From NCBI GenBank assembly GCA_020056715.1, contig JAGVHG010000127.1, positions 1-60,693 of the forward strand: a stretch of DNA of 60,693 nucleotides, given 5' to 3'. A program made the position numbers and the translations under genes. This document shows, piece after piece, positions 43,512 through 52,035 of this stretch. The notes beneath the pieces are model-generated. The model did no database searches and was not told the DNA's origin. It saw nothing but the letters and a program-made list of their open reading frames with translations. Within the stretch, counting starts at the first letter, position 1. Each line of letters opens with the position of its first letter. The DNA comes from Phycisphaerae bacterium (GTDB taxonomy: Bacteria > Planctomycetota > Phycisphaerae > UBA1845).

Positions 43512-45446
43512 ATGAAGTCACGGCATTTGCGCTTTGTCCGCTCCCTCACGGTCGCGGCTCCGATCAGAGCACCGGGCGCTAGCCCGGTGATCCGCCGCAG
43601 TCGGATCCGCTTGCTGGCGCTCGCGACTCTGATTCTGGTCGCGACGCCCTCGAGCTACTCCGCGGATATCGGCACGGCCTTTAGCTATCAGGGTCAGCTC
43701 AAGCAGGGCGGAGCGCCGGCGAACGGGAACCTCGATATAGAGTTCCGCCTGTTCGATGCGGCCACGCTCGGCAATCAGGTCGGTAATACCGTGACGCTCA
43801 ACGGAGTGGCCGTGTCGAACGGACTGTTCACCGTCACGCTCAACTCCGCCGGCGAGTTCGGTCCCAGCGCCTTCAACGGCGAGCAGCGCTGGTTGCAGAT
43901 CACGGTCGACGAGTCAACGCTCACCCCGCGACAGGCGCTGACGGCGGCGCCTTACGCTGCGACGGCGCTGAGCACCGTGGGGCTAGACGGACATTCACTG
44001 GATGCCGCCGATGGCGACCCGATGGATGCCGTATATGTGGATAACGTCGGCAACCTGGGCGTTGGGACGACCTCGCCGACGGCACGGTTGGATGTGAATG
44101 GTGCGGCCCGCACCACCACCCTTGAGATCACCGGCGGTTCGCCGCTTCAGCAACCGCTGTTCGGGTGGGGCTGGAACGACTACGGGCAGACCACCGTCCC
44201 CTCCGGCACGTTCGTGGCCGTGGCTGCGGGCTTGTATCACGGACTGGCGATCCGCACCGACGGCACGCTGGTTGGGTGGGGGTACAACGGGTATGGCGAG
44301 ATCGACGTCCCCACGGGCACGTTCACGGCCGTGGCCGCGGGCTTCTATCACAGCCTGGCGATTCGCAGCGACGGCACGCTGGCCGGGTGGGGCGACAACA
44401 CCTACAGCCAGATCAATATCCCCGCCGGCACATTCACGGCCGTGGCCGCGGGCCAGTATCACAGCCTAGGGATCCGCAGCGACGGCACGCTGGTCGGGTG
44501 GGGCTGCGGTGTCCCGTACAATTACGGTCAATGCAATGTCCCCCTTGGCACGTTCACGGCCATCGCCGCGGGCCAGTATCACAGCCTAGGGATCCGTAGC
44601 GACGGCACGCTGGACGGGTGGGGCTGCGGTGCCCCGTACAATTTCGGTCAATGCATCGTCCCCTCCGTAGTCACATTCACGGCCGTCGCCGCGGGCGGAG
44701 CTCATAGCGTCGGGATCCGCAGCGACGGCACGCTGGTCGGGTGGGGCGACAACGGCTCCGGTCAGATTAACGTCCCCGCGGGCACGTTCACCGCCGTGGC
44801 TGCGGGAAGCGTTCATAGCCTGGCGATCCGCAGCAACGGCACGCTGGTAGGCTGGGGCAGCAACATCTATGGACAAACCACCGTCCCCTCCGGCACGTTC
44901 ACGACCGTCGCCGCGGGCGACTCCCACAGCCTGGCGATCGCCAGCGACCCGACACCCGGCAACTTCGGCTTGTTGCTGGCCACCGATTCGGCGGTCAAGC
45001 CGGGCAGCAACACCTGGACGATCTATTCCGACCGGCGGCTCAAAAAGAATATTGAGCCGCTGTCCGGCGCGCTCGACCGTCTGCTTCAACTTCGCGGCGT
45101 CACCTTCCAGTGGCTCGACCCGGCCTCGCAAGGCGGGATCACCGGGACGCAGATGGGCCTGATCGCCGACGAGGTGAGTCGCGCCTTCCCGCAATGGGTG
45201 GGCCGTGACCCCAAGGGCTACCAAACCCTCACCGTCGGCGGCTTCGAGGCCCTCACCGCCGAAGCCCTCCGCGAACTCCGCGCCGAGAAGGATCGCCAGC
45301 TATATGACAAGGATTGCGAGATCACCGAGCTACAGGATCAAGAGGCGGCCAAGGATAAGCGCATCAACAAACTGGAAGCCCGACTCGCGGCAATCGAGGC
45401 CATGATCGCCCGTTCACCGAACGTGAATAACGGAGGCGCCCGATGA
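43512..45446 (+). CDS. Secreted fibre protein: cap, RCC1 propeller, S74 self-cleaving chaperone
   Basis: A 644-residue protein. The start has a clear GAAAGGTG site. The N-terminal signal is unusual: charged residues and a repeat insertion (APIRAPGASPVIRRS) precede the hydrophobic stretch LLALATLILVATPSSYSA. Residues about 55-155 are the same cap as in the proteins at 3253 and 5835 (TAFSYQGQLKQGGAPANGNLDIEFRLFD). About 215-485 are seven RCC1-type repeats (GWGDNTYSQINIPAGTFTAVAAGQYHSLGIRSDGTLVG), likely a beta-propeller. The end (SDRRLKKNIEPLSGALDRLLQLRGVTFQW...GLIADEVSRAFP) is a Peptidase_S74 domain, a chaperone that trimerises and then cleaves itself off. A surface-exposed trimeric fibre is the best guess. 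Confidence 0.88.
   Translation: MKSRHLRFVRSLTVAAPIRAPGASPVIRRSRIRLLALATLILVATPSSYSADIGTAFSYQGQLKQGGAPANGNLDIEFRLFDAATLGNQVGNTVTLNGVAVSNGLFTVTLNSAGEFGPSAFNGEQRWLQITVDESTLTPRQALTAAPYAATALSTVGLDGHSLDAADGDPMDAVYVDNVGNLGVGTTSPTARLDVNGAARTTTLEITGGSPLQQPLFGWGWNDYGQTTVPSGTFVAVAAGLYHGLAIRTDGTLVGWGYNGYGEIDVPTGTFTAVAAGFYHSLAIRSDGTLAGWGDNTYSQINIPAGTFTAVAAGQYHSLGIRSDGTLVGWGCGVPYNYGQCNVPLGTFTAIAAGQYHSLGIRSDGTLDGWGCGAPYNFGQCIVPSVVTFTAVAAGGAHSVGIRSDGTLVGWGDNGSGQINVPAGTFTAVAAGSVHSLAIRSNGTLVGWGSNIYGQTTVPSGTFTTVAAGDSHSLAIASDPTPGNFGLLLATDSAVKPGSNTWTIYSDRRLKKNIEPLSGALDRLLQLRGVTFQWLDPASQGGITGTQMGLIADEVSRAFPQWVGRDPKGYQTLTVGGFEALTAEALRELRAEKDRQLYDKDCEITELQDQEAAKDKRINKLEARLAAIEAMIARSPNVNNGGAR
43562..43592. repeat. 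Palindrome inside the signal region of the S74 protein
   Basis: ATCAGAGC, then the hairpin ACCGGGCG-CTA-GCCCGGT at 43571-43588, then GATCC. It is read in frame as IRAPGASPVI. The same hairpin with CAA in the loop is at 27040-27057. Confidence 0.85.
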
Positions 45447-45768
45447 CCGTCCATTCGACAATCGACACTTGTCCTGAGCCTCGAAGGAATCCCCCTGATC
45501 GCTCCTCCACCCGTTCATGACCGAGCGCCCGTCAAGTTCTATAATGGGATGGGGTGCGCCATGTGCATAATCCGAAGGTCATTCGGATTCGCTCGGAGAG
45601 AGCGGACCCGCCGCACGCGGACCGCGTATCCCAGGCTCGTTGCATAGGTGCCACGATATGACACTCGAAAAAAAATGTACTTTCAAAACGAACCCATTTG
45701 ACATCCATCCTTCAATCAATACAGTTCCACCTTGCCCTCCGTTCCGCGCCTCGGATCACGGTTGCACG

Positions 45769-45798
45769 ATCAGAGCGTGGAAGCGGCAGCGACACGAC
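45769..45798 (+). repeat. Module A repeat copy in an empty gap
   Basis: ATCAGAGCGTGGAAGCGGC then AGCGACACGAC, matching 301-332 on the opposite strand. The region 45447-45905 holds no gene I can support. Confidence 0.8.
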
Positions 45799-45905
45799 CG
45801 ACAGCGTTCCGGTCGCCGTGTTGACATTGATCGCCGTTCTTGTCCTTCGTCGTCGAAGCGCAACGGAAGTGGCAATGATAAAGAACTTCTAAACATGAGT
45901 CACCT

Positions 45906-46952
45906 ATGAAAGCCACAGTGATCCACCAATTCGGACCGCCGGAGGTGTTCCGCTACGAGGATGTCAAACAGCCCGTGCCGGGGACCGGTGAGCTTTTGAT
46001 CAAAGTCGCCGCCTGCGGGATCAACCGTTATGACTTGTACCTGCGAATGGGGGCGGTGTTCACGGACATCGTTTTCCCGCATGTGCTCGGCGCCGACGTG
46101 GCCGGGAGCGTCGCGGCGGTCGGTCCCGGCGTGAGCGGTTGGCGCGAGGGAGACCGGGCCATCGTCGCTCCCGGATACCCGGTCGATCCTGGTGACGCCA
46201 ATGTCCGTCCGGAAAACCGCGCGCCCAGCTTTGAGGTGACCGGCACGCACACCTGGGGCGGCAACGCGGAGTACATCCGCGCCCCGGCTCGGTACGTTCT
46301 AAGGGACGAAACCGGTTTGCCGGCGGAACAAGTGGCGGCGATGCCCCTGGTCTTGATGACGGCCATGCACGCCGTGGAAACGCTGGGTGAAGTACGCGGC
46401 GGCACTCGTATACTCATTCAGGGCGGTGCTTCGGGAAGCGGCAATGCCTGTGTTCAGGTTGCCAAAGCCCTCGGCGCGAAAGTTGCAACAACCGTTGGAT
46501 CATCGGCCAAAGCGGAGTGGCTGGTGCGAGAATCGATTCTCGCACCAGGAGTTGGCGCTGATCTGGTCATCAACTACAACGAACGCAACTTCGCCGATGA
46601 GATTCTGGACTGGACCGACGGGGTCGGCGTGGATGTGGTGATCGACAACGTCGGGGCGAGTGTGTTTGAGGACAATCTCAAATCCCTTCGCGTCGGCGGC
46701 ATCTTCGTCAATTTCGGTCTGGTCGGAGGAATGAAGGCGACGCTCAACATCCGCGAGCTGTTCTTCCGTCAGCACCAACTTCGCGGATCGTTCATGGGCA
46801 GCATTGACGAACTCAAGCGCGGGTTGAAGCTCCTTACGGATGGCAAAGTTAAGGCCGTGGTCGATCGAACGTATCCGCTAAAAGACGCCGCAGATGCCCA
46901 TCGGTACATTGATTCCCGCGCCGTGCGCGGCAAGGTAGTGTTGATTCCGTGA
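45906..46952 (+). CDS. Zinc-type alcohol dehydrogenase / quinone reductase-like protein
   Basis: A 348-residue medium-chain dehydrogenase/reductase. The N-terminal GroES-like part (VKQPVPGTGELLIKVAACGINRYDLYLRMG...FPHVLGADVAGSVAAVGPGVSGWREGDRAIVAPG) lacks the four structural-zinc cysteines. The NADPH fold has ILIQGGASGSGNACVQVAKALGAKVATTVGSSAKAE. Between AKAE and GADLVINY, where family members usually have about five residues, this protein has [12 protein letters not shown]; this is encoded by the 28-nt palindrome. The insertion lies on the surface loop after the second beta strand of the fold. Catalysis should survive. The reaction is probably NADPH-dependent reduction of a quinone or enone. 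The next gene overlaps its stop. Confidence 0.9.
   Translation: MKATVIHQFGPPEVFRYEDVKQPVPGTGELLIKVAACGINRYDLYLRMGAVFTDIVFPHVLGADVAGSVAAVGPGVSGWREGDRAIVAPGYPVDPGDANVRPENRAPSFEVTGTHTWGGNAEYIRAPARYVLRDETGLPAEQVAAMPLVLMTAMHAVETLGEVRGGTRILIQGGASGSGNACVQVAKALGAKVATTVGSSAKAEWLVRESILAPGVGADLVINYNERNFADEILDWTDGVGVDVVIDNVGASVFEDNLKSLRVGGIFVNFGLVGGMKATLNIRELFFRQHQLRGSFMGSIDELKRGLKLLTDGKVKAVVDRTYPLKDAADAHRYIDSRAVRGKVVLIP
46521..46548. repeat. 28-nt palindromic element inside the quinone reductase-like gene
   Basis: Arms CTGGTGCGAGAAT and ATTCTCGCACCAG around CG, so here the whole 28-mer is a perfect palindrome. The gene reads it as LVRESILAP, the third of the three possible frames. Confidence 0.95.
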
Positions 46953-47485
46953 CGCCCGCCTGCCCGTTAGCGACCGTGCTCTACCGCTTCGACGACGCGG
47001 CCCGATTCCCGGTTTTCGAGAGTCACACGACCGCGAAAGGCACCGTTGCCATCCATGTCGATCGAGAAGAGGTCGGTGATTTTCTTCGGATCGACTATCA
47101 GCGGCATGAGGCCGATCCCGACGAAGTCGACATCGTCCTTGCACTACCGCTGGTTGCCGTCGGCTGCTGCCGGAGCGCAGCAGAGGCACGTGCAGAGGTA
47201 GCAGTTAAGCGCCAGTTGTTGCTAGATGTGTTCGGAGATGCCAGTTGCTGTCACCTTTATCTGGAAGGCATGGACGCGAGCGGAAGTCTCCTCGCGTTGT
47301 CGTTCGGTCCCGTTGACTTCACCGGTTGGCATACCCTTCGTGCCGACGCCTCAAAACTCGTATCGCCGGTCCAGTTTCATCGCTTCCGCTTGACCACTGC
47401 TCCGTCGTCCCATGCAGTCCGCTTGGGCGTCCGCTCGCTGTCCCTGACAGGCGAAGTTCGTGTCGCTGCGGCAGGCATGACATGA
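46949..47485 (+). CDS. Unknown protein coupled to the quinone reductase-like gene
   Basis: A 178-residue protein. Its GTG start overlaps the upstream TGA stop (GTGA), so translation is probably coupled. No signal or membrane segment. VAIHVDREEVGDFLRIDYQRHEADPDEVDIVLALPL and GPVDFTGWHTLRADASKLVSPVQFHRFRLTT suggest a beta-sandwich of the galactose-binding type, seen in carbohydrate-binding proteins. I do not recognise a family and give no function. Confidence 0.6.
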   Translation: MTPACPLATVLYRFDDAARFPVFESHTTAKGTVAIHVDREEVGDFLRIDYQRHEADPDEVDIVLALPLVAVGCCRSAAEARAEVAVKRQLLLDVFGDASCCHLYLEGMDASGSLLALSFGPVDFTGWHTLRADASKLVSPVQFHRFRLTTAPSSHAVRLGVRSLSLTGEVRVAAAGMT

Positions 47486-47597
47486 CATCCAAGTGTTCGC
47501 TGCTGCCGATCCGTTGCGTTCGGAGTCGGGGAATTACGGTGTGCGTCATGTCCGCGATCATCGCATTCCCCACCTCCATAAGAGGAGTACCCAGCGC

Positions 47598-47633
47598 CTA
47601 AAGCCTACAGCCTAAAGCCGACAGTCTAAACAA
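47598..47633. repeat. Word repeat between convergent genes
   Basis: GCCTAAAGCCTACAGCC and TAAAGCCGACAGTCTAAA repeat the same kind of word seen at 25471-25560. It lies just after the metalloprotease stop on the other strand. Confidence 0.6.
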
Positions 47634-49853
47634 CTACGGTGTGCATCTCCCGCAACGGTCACGACAAAAGCCGGGGCCGCACGCGCCGCCGGGGCAGTGC
47701 GTGTTGTTGATGCACGGCTCGCCGTCGTTCGCGCCGCCGAGGCAACTCCGTACGCACATGCCGCCGTTGCACGCGGTCGGAGTGCTGCATGGGGTGGTGC
47801 CGCACGTGACGGTCGAGGGGCAGGCGCAGGGGCCGCTGAATGGATAGGCGAAGCCCTTGAGAGCATCCACCCCGGCCACGATGTCCAAGGCGTTCAGATC
47901 GCTGTTAAGATCCGGTACGTTGGGTTGCAGTTGGGCGAAGGTTTTACTCAGCGCGCCGGTAGTGCTCTTTAACTTGTCTACCAGTGCGACGACGTCAAGT
48001 GCGTCCGGCTGTGTTTCAGTTTCCGGGGGATTGAAGAGTAGCGTAATGTCGCCATACCGCGCCGTCATTAAGGTATTGAAAGGAGAAACCAAGGAACACG
48101 TCGGTTCGCTTCCCATGCAGTCGGCCGCCAACACTTCGACCTGGTAGGTCGAGCTGGGTATAAGTTCGGCGCCGACGACGTGGACCAAGTCTTCGGTCGT
48201 CCAGTCGCGGTAGTAGGGCGTACACTGCAGCCGTGCAGCCCTGAAGCACCCCACTTCGGGGATCTCCTGCGATTCGAGGAACGTGTTCGCCTTGCCCACC
48301 CAGCGGACGCAACCCACGGGATCCGTACACGTCGGTCCCATTTCAAACGTAGAGAAGTTCGTCGGCGGCGACGTCGCGACGTTCGGGGGATTGGGGTTCT
48401 GCAGGTCGACAAGCCTGAAGCGGATGGCCGTATGGGCGCCGGGTAGGGAGGTCGGCGCACTGGGAACGGAAACCGACACCACACGCGTTTTGTTGTAGAG
48501 GAAAGGATCGGTCTGCGGCATGGGCGGGGGCTGACATTCGTCAGGAACGCCATTGGCATCCCCGTCGCGGGACGTTCCCGCCTGGATGTCGCACGCGTCC
48601 GCGACGCCGTTGGTATTGCAATCGAGCGTGCCCACCGGGTCGCACGAGTCACCGACGCCCAAGCACGTTCGGGAATCACGAAATACGATCAAATCGGGGA
48701 TGTCGAAGGTGGGGTGGAAGCGGTTAGCCGACTGGAGGACGGGATTCATGGTCCATCCGGGACATGAGCAGTGGTTCGCACTCCAATTGTGACCTAGCTC
48801 GTGGGCGGACAGGTCGGTCTTAGAGGCGAGGAGATTGCAGGCCACGGAGTTGGACACGACCACGCTAAAGGCCGCGTCGGTAAAGCAGAGACTCCGCGTA
48901 ATCGCCATGCCGATGTAGCCGCCCGTCAGGTTCTTGCCGGTGAACAACTGTGCCGCGTCCCGCCGGACATTGCCCATTTGCTCGACCCAGCGGTCGCGGA
49001 ACTGGTTCAGCAGGCTGCCGATGTCCGAAGCGGAGTATCCGTCGGGTTCTACAGTACGAACGACGATGGTGGTGATGATGTGGCGGACGCCGAGGTCGCG
49101 CTCGTACTGGAGGTTCATGTTGTTGATGATGTTGTTGATCTGCGCTTCGGTTGCGGCCACGCTGCCGTAGTCTTGGAAGTATTCCACGTCGGAATCAATG
49201 GCGAGTTCGGCAATCAGAAGGGGGCCGCCGGTTGCGACGACGGCGGACTCCCGTTGGTCGAGCGCATTACTTCGCGGCTGCGAGGCGGTCGCGCATGCTC
49301 CGCCGCTCGCTAAGACATCATCGTCGCGGTAGAGCACGTATTGATCCGCCGCTGCACTCGTCACGCGCGTGCCGATGGGTTCCAGCCATTGTCTATGCCC
49401 GTCCGGATACAGCATCATGGCATAAAGACCGTCGTCTTGGAGCGAGGCGGCCACGGCGCTGCCTTCGATACCAAGCACTCGTCCGCGGAGCGTTCTGACC
49501 GGACCGGGGTCAACGCTGACGTAGGAACCGTCGGCCAATTGCGTTAACAGTTTGTAATCAGGCGCACGAACCGACTCCGTGATTAACTCCAAGGTACGAA
49601 GCTCTTGACCGATGGGAATCACGGCGCGAAACGAAGCCCCGGCGGTTTGAGGGAACTGTACCGTGACGATATCGCCCGCCGAGAGGTTGAGCGAAGCATT
49701 GGCGTCGGCTGCGATGATCGAGAGCTTGTCAGTTGCGACACGCGCGGTTGTCGGCTCGATAGCGTAAGCCCCGAAAATGGCCGTCCCACAGGCAATGACG
49801 ACTGAGATCCGAGGCCAACAACTCCGTCGAACTTTGTAGGCACCAAGACTCAT
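47634..49853 (-). CDS. Secreted M12-like zinc metalloprotease
   Basis: A 739-residue exported protein (signal region WPRISVVIACGTAIFGAYA). The first 200 residues are a propeptide-like beta region. The protease part has SAHELGHNWSANHC (zinc motif near residues 344-354), a reprolysin / M12B-type HExxHxxxxxH site, with TMNPVLQSANRF after it in the place of the Met-turn. After residue 400 there are calcium-type repeats (DCNTNGVADACD, DGDANGVPDECQ) and a dockerin-like pair (DALDVVALVDKL, DLNALDIVAGVDALKG). A cysteine-rich tail (CVRSCLGGANDGEPCINNTHCPGGACGPGFC) ends the protein. It should digest extracellular protein. Substrate unknown. Confidence 0.85.
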   Translation of the reverse strand: MSLGAYKVRRSCWPRISVVIACGTAIFGAYAIEPTTARVATDKLSIIAADANASLNLSAGDIVTVQFPQTAGASFRAVIPIGQELRTLELITESVRAPDYKLLTQLADGSYVSVDPGPVRTLRGRVLGIEGSAVAASLQDDGLYAMMLYPDGHRQWLEPIGTRVTSAAADQYVLYRDDDVLASGGACATASQPRSNALDQRESAVVATGGPLLIAELAIDSDVEYFQDYGSVAATEAQINNIINNMNLQYERDLGVRHIITTIVVRTVEPDGYSASDIGSLLNQFRDRWVEQMGNVRRDAAQLFTGKNLTGGYIGMAITRSLCFTDAAFSVVVSNSVACNLLASKTDLSAHELGHNWSANHCSCPGWTMNPVLQSANRFHPTFDIPDLIVFRDSRTCLGVGDSCDPVGTLDCNTNGVADACDIQAGTSRDGDANGVPDECQPPPMPQTDPFLYNKTRVVSVSVPSAPTSLPGAHTAIRFRLVDLQNPNPPNVATSPPTNFSTFEMGPTCTDPVGCVRWVGKANTFLESQEIPEVGCFRAARLQCTPYYRDWTTEDLVHVVGAELIPSSTYQVEVLAADCMGSEPTCSLVSPFNTLMTARYGDITLLFNPPETETQPDALDVVALVDKLKSTTGALSKTFAQLQPNVPDLNSDLNALDIVAGVDALKGFAYPFSGPCACPSTVTCGTTPCSTPTACNGGMCVRSCLGGANDGEPCINNTHCPGGACGPGFCRDRCGRCTP

Positions 49854-49946
49854 AGTATGAGGGCACCCTCGCGTCCCGCCTGCACGTCAACCTCCTCTAC
49901 TATTATGAGGCCCTTTGAGCTGATTTCAACCGGCAGCGGGGGATTC

Positions 49947-51869
49947 TCACCGCGAGAAGCGGCCGATGTCTTTCATGATGTCCACAAGCCGCGATTGCCG
50001 GGTGCGGTAGAAGTCGGCCGTATCCTCCACGGGGAGGTCGTCAGGAGTGGTGATGGCGTTGCGCAAGACGCCGCCCAATTGGATGGGAAAGCTGGCCTTG
50101 TACTTGTCGTCCAGATAGGCGATCCGCGACCAGTCCGCGAGGACCAGGTACTCGCGAGCGGTACCGGTCAGGAGGCTGTCGCCGACGGAGTAGTCGCGCG
50201 GGTCGTTGCGGACGCCGAGAAGAGGGAGGATGGTGGGAGCGATGTCGAGGTGGCTGGTCAATTGATTGGAAACCGAAGCCCCGGTTCCGGGCACCCACAA
50301 CACCATCGGAGTGCGGACCTGCCCCTCGGTAAACTCTGAATTGTGCCCCCAGCGGCCATTTTCCATGAACTCCTCGCCGTGGTCGCCGGTGATGAGCACG
50401 ATGGTCGAGTCGAGCAGGTTCTGCTGATCGAGGTAGTCGGTGATCCGAGCGATCTGGCTATCGAGATGGTGGCAGGCGTTGATGTAGCGGTTCTTGATAA
50501 GCGGCATATCTTGGTCGAGGTCCATCGTCGCGTAGTTGAGTTCCTCGAGATACGGCGTGCGGATGACCGACTCCGGCGGGAAGTAGTACCGGGCGTGCGG
50601 CGACTCGAAAAACATGAAGGTCATGAACGGCCGATCCGGGGACTGTACGCGCAGGAAATTGAGTATCAGCTCGACGTTGCGGCGGTCGCGCTCCCACCCT
50701 AGTCCGCCCCACTCCTCGTGCAACTGATCGCCGGGCAGTTTGGCGAAGACCGTGCGATCAAACTCGGGATAAGTGAAGCGGGCGCTGGTAAACATCTTCA
50801 TCTGATAGCCGAGCTGCTGGAGCACGTCGATGAGCACCGGACCGTGATGCTCGCGGAGGAACGTGAACCAGAGGTTGCCGTAGAGGCCGTAAAACATGGA
50901 GAACATGCCCATGCGCGTGCCGTTGCCGCCGCTGTAGTGCCGGGTGAAACGGTGGGCGCGTTCGGCGAAGCGCCAGGTTTCGGGCATGATTTCGGGATCG
51001 AGCATGTCGGCCCGAAGCGACTCGGCTACGAGCAAGACGATGTTCATGGGGTGCGACGTCGGCTGCAAGTCAATGGGCTTGAGCGGGTAGTTCAGCCGAC
51101 CGTCGGCGGCGCTGACGCGGATCGTGTCGCGAGCGTCAACCTCAAACCCCATTCTCCGTGCTAGGTGACGAAAGGTGATCGGAAAGTACAGTGGGAAGAC
51201 GCTCGCCGACATCAGAACCGGCGAGTACGAGCGGATGTCGCTGATTCCATAGCCGAAGGTGCCGCCGATGGAGCACGCGACGAGGATGGCGGATCCGCCG
51301 ATGACGTTTCGACGGGGCATCATACGCCGCCATAGGCGATCAAACGCCGGAACTCTTCGCACCACGAGAGCGAGCAGTCCTTGAACGACGAAGTATCCGA
51401 AGATGAAAAGCATGTAGATGACGGTCGCCGATGAACTCCCGCCCGCGGACTCCATCCCGCCGCTCGTAAAGATCGTGTTCCATACGAATCCGTTTAAGTG
51501 CATCCCAAAGAAGGTGAAAATCGTCCGATCCGCAAAGATTAAGACTTGCGTCGCCCCCGTTGCGAGAATGGCGACGGCGAAGACGATCCTATCTCGACGT
51601 ATGGACGTCAGGAGCCGTTTGCGATTGTCGTCGTCAAGGGGGCGCAACAGGAGATTGGCTATGGTGATGATCGCCGCCGCGGGCAACAGATAGATGAAAG
51701 AATAGGACAGGTACACAGCGAGGGTGTAAAGCGTCGTCGGCAGGTTTGCGAAACTGGCATGTCGCAAAAACCCGTAGGTATTGGCCAAGGTGATGACGTA
51801 GCTAAGCAGAAAGAACTGCACGAGTTGGCGTGCGCGAGGTAGGGCGGGGCGTAGCTCCGAGGTTTGCAT
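49947..51869 (-). CDS. YejM-like membrane sulfatase (DUF3413 + sulfatase)
   Basis: A 640-residue protein with a TAGGAG ribosome site. Five N-terminal transmembrane helices (DUF3413 type: VQFFLLSYVITLANTYGFLRHASFANLPTTLYTLAVYLSYSFIYLLPAAAII...) precede a periplasmic alkaline phosphatase-fold domain: NIVLLVAESLRADMLDPEIMPE, YSGGNGTRMGMFSMFYGLYGN, FMFFESPHARYYFP and VLITGDHGEEFMENGRWGHNSEF. This is the layout of YejM/PbgA, which in enterobacteria signals LPS supply to LpxC control. The catalytic Ser/Thr position after SGGNG is Thr. Whether this homologue is an enzyme or a sensor is open. Confidence 0.85.
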   Translation of the reverse strand: MQTSELRPALPRARQLVQFFLLSYVITLANTYGFLRHASFANLPTTLYTLAVYLSYSFIYLLPAAAIITIANLLLRPLDDDNRKRLLTSIRRDRIVFAVAILATGATQVLIFADRTIFTFFGMHLNGFVWNTIFTSGGMESAGGSSSATVIYMLFIFGYFVVQGLLALVVRRVPAFDRLWRRMMPRRNVIGGSAILVACSIGGTFGYGISDIRSYSPVLMSASVFPLYFPITFRHLARRMGFEVDARDTIRVSAADGRLNYPLKPIDLQPTSHPMNIVLLVAESLRADMLDPEIMPETWRFAERAHRFTRHYSGGNGTRMGMFSMFYGLYGNLWFTFLREHHGPVLIDVLQQLGYQMKMFTSARFTYPEFDRTVFAKLPGDQLHEEWGGLGWERDRRNVELILNFLRVQSPDRPFMTFMFFESPHARYYFPPESVIRTPYLEELNYATMDLDQDMPLIKNRYINACHHLDSQIARITDYLDQQNLLDSTIVLITGDHGEEFMENGRWGHNSEFTEGQVRTPMVLWVPGTGASVSNQLTSHLDIAPTILPLLGVRNDPRDYSVGDSLLTGTAREYLVLADWSRIAYLDDKYKASFPIQLGGVLRNAITTPDDLPVEDTADFYRTRQSRLVDIMKDIGRFSR

Positions 51870-52035
51870 CAGTCAACTCCTACCGAGGAACGGGTCCGGA
51901 GTCGACGCGCATGCAACTTGCTATGCGCTACCAGTTTGATGCTTGACGAGCGTCATCAGGCCGGTCCCGAAAGTAGCAGAATAACCCGGGCAGATACCGC
52001 TGACAACCTCGTGATCGCTATTTTTCATGCTGCTG

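Noticed and set aside
45698-45892. A short frame ending in VPVAVLTLIAVLVLRRRS, like a sorting-signal tail
   Set aside because: No clear gene precedes it, it overlaps the module A repeat, and there is no ribosome site; at best a relic.
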